A stretch of 44,770 bases of DNA from Myxococcales bacterium (GTDB taxonomy: Bacteria > Myxococcota_A > Polyangia > Polyangiales > Polyangiaceae), in assembly GCA_947473045.1 (NCBI GenBank), contig CANJCO010000039.1:1-44770 (forward strand), given 5' to 3'. Below are positions 37,669-44,770 of the stretch, piece after piece. Every line of letters begins with the position of its first letter. Within the stretch, counting starts at the first letter, position 1. The translations under genes and the position numbers were made by a program. The notes beneath the pieces are model-generated. The model saw only the letters and a list, made by a program, of their open reading frames with translations. It was not told the origin of the DNA and made no database searches.

Positions 37669-39513
37669 ATGAGCCAAATTATTCGCAACGTCGCCATCGT
37701 CGCCCACGTCGACCATGGCAAGACGACACTGGTCGATCACATGCTCCGTCAAAGCGGTACCTTCCGCGAAAACGAGGCAGTCGTTGACCGCGTAATGGAT
37801 TCCAACGACCTCGAGCGCGAGCGCGGAATCACCATTCTCGCCAAAAACACGAGCATTCATTACAAGGGTACGAAGATCAACATCGTCGATACGCCGGGCC
37901 ACGCCGACTTCGGCGGCGAGGTCGAGCGCACGCTGCTCATGGCCGACGGAGCCATTCTGCTCGTCGACGCCGCAGAGGGTCCGCTCCCGCAGACGCGCTT
38001 CGTGCTTCGCAAGGCTCTCGAGCTGAACTTCCCCGTTATTGTTGTCATCAACAAGATCGACCGCAGCGATGCGCGTCCGACCGACGTGCTCAACGAAGTC
38101 TTCGACCTGTTCTGTGACCTCGACGCGAGCGAAGAACAGGCTCTTTTCCCTGTGGTATTCGCCATCGGCAAGCTCGGCGTTGCCAAGCGCAAGCTCGAGG
38201 ACGTGGCCAAAGACCTGACGCCGCTGTTCGACCTGATTCTCGAGAAGGTTCCGCCCGCCCCGGGCGATCCGTCCGCGCCGCTTCAGGTGCTGGTCAACAA
38301 CCTCGACCATGATGACTACACGGGCCGCCTTGCCATTGGTCGCGTTGTCTCGGGCACGCTCCGAGCCAACCAGCCCGTCGTGGTGCTCAAGGACGGCAGG
38401 CACATCAAGGGCACCATCAAGGTGCTGTCGACCTACGAGGGCCTCAAGCGCGTTCCGACGCCCGAGGCCTACGCAGGAGAGATCGTGTCGATCGCGGGCA
38501 TCGAAGAGGTCTACGTCGGCGACACGATCACGAGCAACGACGCCGGCTTCGAGACGCGCGCGCTGCCCCGCATTTTGGTCGAACAGCCCACCTTGAAGAT
38601 GCGAATCGGCGTCAACACGTCGCCGTTCGCCGGCAAGTGCAAGCTGTCGAAGTTTCTTACGAGCCGCCAGCTGCGCGAGCGTCTTGAGCGCGAAACACGC
38701 CGAAACCTCGCCGTGCGCTTCGAGGAGACCGACAGCCCCGACACGTTCGTTATGCTCGGCCGCGGAGAGCTGCAACTCGCGATCCTCGTCGAGACGATGC
38801 GGCGCGAAGGCTACGAAATGCAGCTCGGCAACCCCGAGGTCATTACCCAGGAAGTCGACGGTCAGATGTGCGAGCCGATGGAGCTCGTCGTGGTCGACGT
38901 CCCTGACAACTTCATCGGGGTGGTCACGACCCGCCTCGGCGAACGCCGCGGCCGCATGGTCAAGATGTCCAATCCCGGTTACGGGCGCGCCCGGCTCGAG
39001 TACCGCGTCCCCAGCCGCGGCCTTATTGGGTTCCGCGGCGAATTCCTCACGTCGACGCGCGGCACCGGTCTCCTCAACACGATCTTCGACGGCTGGGAGC
39101 CCTGGGGCGGCACGATGATGAAGCGCCAGAGCGGCGCGCTGGTTTCAGACCGCGCCGGCGTTTCGACTCCCTACGCGATGAACCATCTTCAGGCGCGCGG
39201 AGAGTTCTTCCTGTCGCCTGGCGTCGACGTCTACGAGGGAATGATCATCGGCGAGCACAACCGCCCCAACGACGCGGACGTAAACGCGATCAAAGAAAAG
39301 AAGCTGACGAACGTTCGAAACCACGGCAAAGACGACAACGTCGCGCTCGCTGTGCCCCGCAGCTTGACGATTGAAACCGCCATGGAATGGATCGACGCCG
39401 ACGAGCTCGTCGAAGTCACGCCAGACGCTGTTCGCGTACGCAAGCAGATTTTGAACATCAACCTGCGGCCCCGGCGCTCTGACGCGATCGAGGACGCGCA
39501 GTCGGTTAGCTGA
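37669..39513 (+). CDS. typA: Translational GTPase TypA/BipA
   Basis: The 614-residue protein has the G domain with AHVDHGKTT (12-20), [20 protein letters not shown] and NKIDR, then the elongation-factor domain II, III and V parts, and the TypA-specific C-terminus. It is a ribosome-binding GTPase linked to stress, cold and large-subunit assembly. ATG 37669 begins exactly at the family's N-terminus. The 122 bases upstream, after gene B, hold a GC-rich palindrome (37552-37563) and no clear terminator. Confidence 0.97.
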   Translation: MSQIIRNVAIVAHVDHGKTTLVDHMLRQSGTFRENEAVVDRVMDSNDLERERGITILAKNTSIHYKGTKINIVDTPGHADFGGEVERTLLMADGAILLVDAAEGPLPQTRFVLRKALELNFPVIVVINKIDRSDARPTDVLNEVFDLFCDLDASEEQALFPVVFAIGKLGVAKRKLEDVAKDLTPLFDLILEKVPPAPGDPSAPLQVLVNNLDHDDYTGRLAIGRVVSGTLRANQPVVVLKDGRHIKGTIKVLSTYEGLKRVPTPEAYAGEIVSIAGIEEVYVGDTITSNDAGFETRALPRILVEQPTLKMRIGVNTSPFAGKCKLSKFLTSRQLRERLERETRRNLAVRFEETDSPDTFVMLGRGELQLAILVETMRREGYEMQLGNPEVITQEVDGQMCEPMELVVVDVPDNFIGVVTTRLGERRGRMVKMSNPGYGRARLEYRVPSRGLIGFRGEFLTSTRGTGLLNTIFDGWEPWGGTMMKRQSGALVSDRAGVSTPYAMNHLQARGEFFLSPGVDVYEGMIIGEHNRPNDADVNAIKEKKLTNVRNHGKDDNVALAVPRSLTIETAMEWIDADELVEVTPDAVRVRKQILNINLRPRRSDAIEDAQSVS

Positions 39514-39529
39514 CGCGGGAGTCAACACC

Positions 39530-40171
39530 ATGCTCCGGTGCCTTGCGGCACGCGTCGCGCTCGGCTTCCTGCTCCTCACGGGACGCTCGGGCGCGACGAC
39601 GGAAGCGTGTGGCGAGCTCGTTCGGCAGGGCCGCGCACAAGAAGCTGCCGGCTTCGATCAGCGGGCTCTCGCGCGCTACGGCGAGGCGATTCGAATCGAC
39701 GCCTCGTGCTCTGCAGGCTATCTGGCCGTGGGTGAGCTGCGCGGCAAGCTCGGCGACTGGCGCGAGTCGGAGCGGGTGCTGTCGGCGGCGCTCGAACGGT
39801 TTCCAAGTTTTTTCGCTGGCCGCCTCGCCCGAGCCAGGGCCCTTCGCGTGCTCGGACGGTCGGCGGCGGCCGAGGCTGACGCTCAAGCCGTGGTCGACTC
39901 CTCGTCCGACGTAGCGCTGGCGATCGCGGCCCTGCGCGAAATGGCGAGATGGTACGACGCCGATCAGGCGCGCCCGGCGCAGCTGGCCGTCTGGCGACGC
40001 CTTCGCTGGATTGGGCAGAAATCAGGCTCCATTGCTCTTGAGCGCGAAGCGGGGGCGATGGTGCGTGCGCTCGTCATTGTGGCGGGCGGCTCCGACGCCG
40101 TGACTTCGCCGCCGCGCTCCGACGCCTTTCGCTCGACAGTCGCGCGCGCGGAGCGAAGGTCGGGGCCTTAG
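39530..40171 (+). CDS. Exported TPR-repeat protein
   Basis: The 213-residue protein begins with a signal peptide (hydrophobic residues 4-18, cleavage likely after GAT near 22-23). About four TPR-like units follow, e.g. [25 protein letters not shown] spread over 45-70 and [19 protein letters not shown] over 88-106. Function is unknown. GGGAG sits eight bases before ATG 39530, and it lies 16 bases after typA. Its last four bases overlap the end of convergent lysC. Confidence 0.75.
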   Translation: MLRCLAARVALGFLLLTGRSGATTEACGELVRQGRAQEAAGFDQRALARYGEAIRIDASCSAGYLAVGELRGKLGDWRESERVLSAALERFPSFFAGRLARARALRVLGRSAAAEADAQAVVDSSSDVALAIAALREMARWYDADQARPAQLAVWRRLRWIGQKSGSIALEREAGAMVRALVIVAGGSDAVTSPPRSDAFRSTVARAERRSGP

Positions 40172-41352
40172 CGCACGAACGCAGCGTGGAGGGCGCGCTC
40201 GGCGAGGGAGAGCTTTCCAGCATCGATAACCGCGCCAATTCGCAGCGGCCCGGCTGTGATCGCCGAGTGGAGCGCCCCGACGCTGGCCAGCGCGCGCAGG
40301 AACGCAGGGACAGCGTGCGCGCTGGTCGTGAGACCGTCTCCGACGACGCTGACGAGCGCCTTTGCGTCGACCAGTGACAGCGACTCGCCAAGCGCAACCG
40401 AAAGGCGTCGACGGCGGGCATCGAAGTCGGGAACGTTGAGCAGCGGAATTGCCGCGCTCGCGCCATCGGTCCCGATCGACAGGTCGAGCAGCGGCAGCTC
40501 GGCTTCGCTCGAAGCTCGAATGAATCGTTCGGCTTCCCCCGAGAAGCGCGCGAACACTACTTTGTCGAGTCCGACGACGGCGCGCGCGGCCACCGCGTTT
40601 GCGCTCTCCCGCGCCACGGTCTCGCGCGGGACGCGCCCGGCGGCGTCTTCGGGATCAGAGGTTCGGCGCGCATGAATCGTAATCTTGCTGCGCCGCGCCC
40701 ACTCGACGGCCTGGGCGTTGAGGACCTTGGCGCCCGCCTCTGCCATTTCCTGAAGCACCGCCAAATCGAGGACCGGCAAATGCACCGGATCGTCGACCGA
40801 TTTCGGGTCGGCGGAGTAAACGCCGTCGACGTCGCTGTAGATTTCGCAGCGCTCCGCGCCGAGCGCTGCGGCGAGCGCGACGGCGGTCGTGTCGGACCCT
40901 CCGCGTCCGAGCGTCGTGATCTCGCGCCGGTAGCTCATGCCCTGATAGCCCGCAACGATGACTACTTTTCCGCGAGAGAGCTCATCCTCGATGCGGTGCG
41001 GACGCACTTCGATGATGCGCGCGTCGAAGTGCCGGTCGTTGGTCAAAATGCCGGACTGGCTGCCGGTGAAGCTGATCGCCTCGCAACCGCGAGCTGCGAT
41101 CGCGATCGACACGAGCGCCATCGTCACGCGCTCTCCCGTCGTGAGGAGCATGTCGAGCTCGCGCCTGGGAGGGTCGCTCGAGAGCTGCCGCGCCAGCGCG
41201 AGCAACTGGTCGGTCGCCTTGCCCATGGCCGAAACGACGACCACGACGTCGTGTCCGCGGCGGCGCGCCGCGACGACTTTATCGGCTACGAGGCCGATCT
41301 TTTCGACGTCTGCGACCGAGGAGCCCCCGTATTTTTGAACAAGGATCGACAT
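40168..41352 (-). CDS. lysC: Aspartate kinase
   Basis: Phosphorylates aspartate at the head of lysine, threonine and methionine synthesis. The 394-residue protein has the kinase signature VQKYGGSSV (5-13), [31 protein letters not shown] and [14 protein letters not shown], followed by two ACT domains (about 260-394) that normally carry feedback inhibition by lysine or threonine. ATG 41352 is used; seven more in-frame codons exist upstream. It may be co-transcribed with the acidic protein gene 42 bases upstream. Confidence 0.95.
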   Translation of the reverse strand: MSILVQKYGGSSVADVEKIGLVADKVVAARRRGHDVVVVVSAMGKATDQLLALARQLSSDPPRRELDMLLTTGERVTMALVSIAIAARGCEAISFTGSQSGILTNDRHFDARIIEVRPHRIEDELSRGKVVIVAGYQGMSYRREITTLGRGGSDTTAVALAAALGAERCEIYSDVDGVYSADPKSVDDPVHLPVLDLAVLQEMAEAGAKVLNAQAVEWARRSKITIHARRTSDPEDAAGRVPRETVARESANAVAARAVVGLDKVVFARFSGEAERFIRASSEAELPLLDLSIGTDGASAAIPLLNVPDFDARRRRLSVALGESLSLVDAKALVSVVGDGLTTSAHAVPAFLRALASVGALHSAITAGPLRIGAVIDAGKLSLAERALHAAFVR

Positions 41353-41394
41353 CGTCCTGCGTTCGGCTATCACGCGCCAGCGCGCCCTGCCAAG

Positions 41395-42405
41395 TTAGCG
41401 CGTTCGGTAGCGCGCAACGCCGGTCCGAAGCGCCACCCACACCGCTACGGCGTCGACGCACATCGAGACGACGGCGAACGCTTCTGCGTCACCGTCGGAG
41501 TCGCGCGTCACGTCGGCCACGATCTGATCGCCAGCGCGCAAGACGGTTCGGCCCGCGTCGGAATCGAACTCCGCACGAAAGGTCTGTCCCGAGGGCAACG
41601 CGAACGACGCCGGCAGGCGCGCCTCGCGGCGCTCGTCGAGCACGGCGAACGACCTGCCCTCGTCGGCGGACCGAAATACGGCTCCGTCGGCCATGATCGC
41701 CTCGATGTAGGTCGCGCTTGCTGCGAGTCCGGCGATCGTTCCGAAGGTGCCTGCAGCCGCGAGAGGGCGCACGAGTCCACGATCGCTGATGAAGTTTAGT
41801 CCCCCCGCCGCAAAAACGGCACCGCCGTTCATGGCGACGATGGCGGTTACGGGCTCGGCTACGCGATGGAAGAATGTGAGCTCCCACGCGCTGTCGTTCC
41901 ACGCGTCGCCGGGCGGCCCGCCGATGCCCTCAAAAAAACCTTCTTCTGCACCCTCTTCGTCGTCGCCAGCGTCGAGCGGAGGCAGATCCTCGGCGCGAAG
42001 TTGATCGCCGGGTTCTTCTCCGAGCCCCTCTTCGCCCGCGTCCGTACCCACGATGGTCCCCTCCAGCGCATCGACGAGCACGTCGTCGGCCACAATGCCC
42101 GGGGCATCGTCTCCTGCCGCGATCGGAGCTCCGTCGCCGTCGAGCGAATCGACCTCGGGCACCTCACCGGCCATGCCTTCGCTGTCGTCGCCGAGCGCAG
42201 GCGCCTCGTCTTCGCCGAAGTCTTCTTCTCCGAGCTCATCTTCGCCGGTGCCGTCGTCGAGCGTGTCGGTCGCCGCGTCGGCGGGATCGTCGTCGATTTC
42301 ATCATCCGGAACAGGCATCGGCGCGTCGTCGTCGCCGTCGAGCGCGGGCAAAGAGTCGAGGTCGTCGAGCTCTCCGAGCGCGGAGTACTTCGTGGGTTCG
42401 GGCAC
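41395..42405 (-). CDS. Acidic linker protein with Asp-box (BNR) C-terminal domain
   Basis: From GTG 42405 the 336-residue protein has a long Asp/Glu/Gly-rich N-terminal half (about 8-165), certainly disordered, and a 165-residue beta-rich half containing FRSADEGRSF, an Asp-box/BNR motif, with GGAVFAAGG and similar strands that suggest a partial beta-propeller. No signal peptide is seen, so it seems cytosolic. The start is uncertain: an ATG at 42579 would add 58 Arg/Pro-rich residues and overlap divergent rimK-like by 32 bases, so GTG 42405, where the acidic region begins, is preferred. No ribosome-binding site is evident. Function unknown. Confidence 0.65.
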   Translation of the reverse strand: MPEPTKYSALGELDDLDSLPALDGDDDAPMPVPDDEIDDDPADAATDTLDDGTGEDELGEEDFGEDEAPALGDDSEGMAGEVPEVDSLDGDGAPIAAGDDAPGIVADDVLVDALEGTIVGTDAGEEGLGEEPGDQLRAEDLPPLDAGDDEEGAEEGFFEGIGGPPGDAWNDSAWELTFFHRVAEPVTAIVAMNGGAVFAAGGLNFISDRGLVRPLAAAGTFGTIAGLAASATYIEAIMADGAVFRSADEGRSFAVLDERREARLPASFALPSGQTFRAEFDSDAGRTVLRAGDQIVADVTRDSDGDAEAFAVVSMCVDAVAVWVALRTGVARYRTR

Positions 42406-42547
42406 GGCGAGACCATAGCGCGCTCTTTGCGGGGGCGCCGCATATGCGCGCGCCCGCGCCCCCCTCGCCGGCGGCTTCGTCGTTGGGACTTTCGCGACGC
42501 GCGGCGAGCCGGTACGTTCTGCCACTTCCGCCGAGCACCTGGAACCG

Positions 42548-43507
42548 ATGCGCCTTCTCATCCTGTCCCGCAGCGCCACGCTCTACTCCACCAGCCGACT
42601 CGTGCTCGCCGCGCGCGCGCGCGGTCACGAGGTCACCGTCGCCGATCCGCTCGACTTCCACGTCGTCGTTTCGCGTGGCCGTCCCTCGATGTATCTCGGC
42701 TCGACGCAGGTTCCTCACGTCGACCTCGTGCTGCCGCGCATCGGCGCCTCGATTACCAACTACGGGCTCGCCGTGGTGCGCCAGTTCGACATGATGGGAG
42801 TGCCTGTCCTCAACACGGCGATCGCGATCGCCCGCTCTCGCGACAAGCTGCGCGCCATGCAGCTGCTCACCAAAAAAGATATCGACGTGCCCGCCACGGT
42901 CTGCGCGCGTACGCCCGACTCGATTCATCTCGCGCTGTCGCTAATCGGCGGCACCCCTGCGATCGTCAAACTTCAGCAAGGCACGCAAGGTATCGGCACG
43001 ATGATCGCGGAGACACCGCAAGCGGTGAGTTCACTCCTCGAAACGCTCTGGGCGATGGGCCAGGACATCATTTTGCAAGAGTACATTGCCGAGTCGAAGG
43101 GACGTGATTTCAGGGCAATCGTCGTCGGAAAGCGCGTTGTCGCGTGCATGCGGCGACAGGCGCGCGCCGGAGAATTTCGCTCCAATCTGCACCGCGGCGG
43201 GCTCGGCGTGCGCGTGCGACTCGACCCCCGTTACGCGCAAGCAGCGATCGCCGCGGTCCAGGTCATGGGGCTCGAGGTCGCGGGCGTCGACATGCTCGAG
43301 TCGAAGACGGGCCCGAAAATCCTCGAGATCAACAGCTCGCCGGGGCTCGAGGGCATCGAGAAAACAAGCGGCGTTGACGTCGCAGGCGCCATCATCGAAC
43401 ACGCCGAGCGCTTCCTTGTGCGGCGCGTAAAGCGACGCGCGCGTCCCGCCGTTGACGCCGCGATCGAAGCTGAGCGACGGCCGCGCCGCATGCGCCGCGG
43501 GGCTTGA
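42548..43507 (+). CDS. RimK-like ATP-grasp ligase
   Basis: The 319-residue protein is a RimK-family ATP-grasp enzyme. N-terminal LILSRSATLYSTSRLVLAA (4-22) and VLPRIGASITNYG, then the ATP-grasp core with KLQQGTQGIGT, ILQEYI and KILEINSSPGLEGIE (metal ligands Glu and Asn). E. coli RimK adds glutamates to ribosomal protein S6; related enzymes ligate other amino acids, so the substrate here is not fixed. It is followed with no gap by a crotonase gene. The tail (285-319) is Arg-rich and may bind RNA or the ribosome. Confidence 0.9.
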   Translation: MRLLILSRSATLYSTSRLVLAARARGHEVTVADPLDFHVVVSRGRPSMYLGSTQVPHVDLVLPRIGASITNYGLAVVRQFDMMGVPVLNTAIAIARSRDKLRAMQLLTKKDIDVPATVCARTPDSIHLALSLIGGTPAIVKLQQGTQGIGTMIAETPQAVSSLLETLWAMGQDIILQEYIAESKGRDFRAIVVGKRVVACMRRQARAGEFRSNLHRGGLGVRVRLDPRYAQAAIAAVQVMGLEVAGVDMLESKTGPKILEINSSPGLEGIEKTSGVDVAGAIIEHAERFLVRRVKRRARPAVDAAIEAERRPRRMRRGA

Positions 43508-44260
43508 ATGGTAGTCGTCACGCGCGACGGCTGCTGCGCCGTCGTCACGATTGACCGCCCGCAGACACGAAACGCGCTCGACGCCGCGACGATGACCGCG
43601 CTCGATGCTGCGATGCAACAAACAGCGGAAGACGCTTCGGTGCGAGCCGTCGTGCTCACCGGGGCCGGGGGCGCGTTCGTCTCGGGTGGCGATCTGCGCG
43701 AGCTGCAGCACAAGACCTCCCGCGTCGATGCGGCTGAGCTGTCGGATCGCGGCGAGGCGCTCTGCCGAACGATCGAATCTCTGGCCGTTCCCGTCATCGC
43801 GGTCATCGCCGGTCCCGCTCTGGGCGGAGGCGCCGAGCTGGCGCTCGCGTGCGATCTACGCATCGCGGAGGCGCAGGCAACCCTTGGCTTCGTTCAGGCA
43901 AGGATGGGCGTCACGACGGCCTGGGGCTCGACGGCGCGTCTCATTTCTTGCGTCGGCGCATCGCGGGCGGCTCGGCTGCTGCTGCTGGGACAAACGGTCT
44001 CCGCATCCAAGGCGCACGAGCTGAGCCTCGTCGACGAGGTGGTCGAGCGAGGAGGCGGCCTCGCCCTGGCCAGCGCGTGGGCGGCCCAATCGGCATCGTG
44101 CTCGCAAGCCGCTGTGGCGGCGCTGAAAGGCCTGCTCGTGCGCGGGCGTCAGCGAATCTACGATGACTTGCGCCCCCACGAGCGGGCCGCGTTCATCGAG
44201 ACCTGGACAGGAAGCGACCACCTCGAGGCCGTGCGCGGACATTTCGCGCGGCGGCGCTGA
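43508..44260 (+). CDS. Crotonase-family (enoyl-CoA hydratase/isomerase-like) protein
   Basis: The 250-residue protein has the crotonase fold marks: SGGDLREL oxyanion segment (about 59-66) and AGPALGGGAELALACD (about 100-115), the second oxyanion Gly and the first catalytic Glu (GGAE). The second Glu of true hydratases, in a QPE motif, is replaced here by Ala in LGFVQARMG, so simple hydration is doubtful. MGV..AWGS.ARL resembles CoA decarboxylase-type members; that is inference. ATG 43508 follows the ligase stop with no gap. A later phaR gene suggests acyl-CoA or PHA metabolism. Confidence 0.88.
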   Translation: MVVVTRDGCCAVVTIDRPQTRNALDAATMTALDAAMQQTAEDASVRAVVLTGAGGAFVSGGDLRELQHKTSRVDAAELSDRGEALCRTIESLAVPVIAVIAGPALGGGAELALACDLRIAEAQATLGFVQARMGVTTAWGSTARLISCVGASRAARLLLLGQTVSASKAHELSLVDEVVERGGGLALASAWAAQSASCSQAAVAALKGLLVRGRQRIYDDLRPHERAAFIETWTGSDHLEAVRGHFARRR

Positions 44261-44411
44261 AGCTGCTGCGTCGCAGCATCGAGCGCGATTTATTGGCGAC
44301 CGCAAACGCCGACTGCACCGAAATAGAGTGGGCACTCGGGAACCGAACTTTTGCTGCAGAGCAACAAGTTGCCGTGGTGCGGCGCACGCGCTGTTGGGGT
44401 ACAAAACTTCG

Positions 44412-44770
44412 ATGGGCGCGATTCTGACGATAAAGAAATATCCAAACCGCCGGCTCTATGACACCGAGCAGAGCCGCTACATCACGCTGCAAGAGCTCAT
44501 CGCCCGCATTCAGGCAGGGCGTGACGTGCAGGTGCTCGATGCGCAGACCCACGAAGACCTCACGCAGGCAACCCTGGTGCATCTGCTGGTCGAGGGCGAC
44601 AGAGCCGCTCTGCTGCCGGTGCCCGTGCTTCGGCAGCTGGTGCGCATGAAAGACGACGCGCTCGCAGAATTCTACGGAAGCTACATGACGTGGGCGCTCG
44701 ACCTCTATTTCGGCATGAAGCAGCGCGCCGCGGCGAGCATGAACCCGTTCGCGCACGCCCCCTACGACAT
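44412..44770 (+). CDS. phaR: PHA synthesis regulator PhaR, partial (runs off the window)
   Basis: The frame from ATG 44412 to the right edge encodes 119 residues without a stop. The N-terminus, IKKYPNRRLYDTEQSRYITL, is the PHB/PHA accumulation regulator DNA-binding domain; the following QVLDAQTHEDLTQATL is also typical. PhaR represses phasin genes and senses polyhydroxyalkanoate. The 151 bases between the crotonase stop and this ATG hold only a weak hairpin (44265-44277). The 3' end is missing, so the regulatory C-terminus cannot be judged. Confidence 0.88.
   Translation, partial: MGAILTIKKYPNRRLYDTEQSRYITLQELIARIQAGRDVQVLDAQTHEDLTQATLVHLLVEGDRAALLPVPVLRQLVRMKDDALAEFYGSYMTWALDLYFGMKQRAAASMNPFAHAPYD

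Overview
The window is GC-rich, gene-dense bacterial chromosome. The best guess for its source is a myxobacterium-like deltaproteobacterium (Myxococcota, probably Polyangia). This is inferred from the gene families and their style: an rpoD with a long linker next to dnaG, many small lipoproteins, a secreted formylglycine-enzyme-like protein, a Tgl/PilF-type lipoprotein beside a RodZ-like gene, and two giant alanine-rich TPR proteins. No marker gene was searched, so this stays an inference. No phage, CRISPR array, transposase or rRNA is visible. The one repeat-like element is a hairpin array at the extreme left edge.

Left part (1-9.2 kb). The hairpin array (2-149) abuts a minus-strand lipoprotein gene. 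Next come tRNA-Gly(CCC), a gene-poor stretch with hairpins, a SprT-like/DUF2786 protein, a fused Ogt-AlkA alkylation-repair protein, an S46 dipeptidyl-peptidase and panB (minus strand). A cytochrome c lipoprotein and a small membrane-anchored protein form a pair. A structured leader then precedes a tiny membrane protein, followed by tRNA-Val(CAC) and an unrecognised minus-strand gene.

Middle part (9.2-27.5 kb). A hypothetical gene is coupled to a YgiQ-family radical SAM gene. Facing it is a compact minus-strand series: SUMF1-like, hisB, TPR lipoprotein, rodZ-like, recO, pfkB-type kinase, DUF971, murJ and engB. Most of its junctions are overlaps or gaps of a few bases. It mixes histidine synthesis, envelope assembly, DNA repair and ribosome assembly. 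Then come a Cys-rich lipoprotein, a DUF962/Mpo1-like gene and dnaG-rpoD on the minus strand. Divergent from dnaG are atpD-atpC, a parvulin-like membrane protein and a PHA-granule-region protein.

Right part (27.5-44.8 kb). Two translationally coupled genes encode TPR-type proteins of 1593 and 1731 residues with related C-terminal modules; together they occupy about 10 kb. They are followed by typA, a secreted TPR protein, lysC and an acidic Asp-box protein (the last two on minus), then a RimK-like ligase, a crotonase and the start of phaR, which runs off the right edge.

Most of the content is ordinary housekeeping. The most unusual items are the terminal-inverted hairpin array (its two ends covary), the twin giant TPR locus, the Ogt-AlkA fusion, the perfect palindrome over the promoter region of the TPR lipoprotein/RodZ genes, and the structured leader before the tiny membrane protein.
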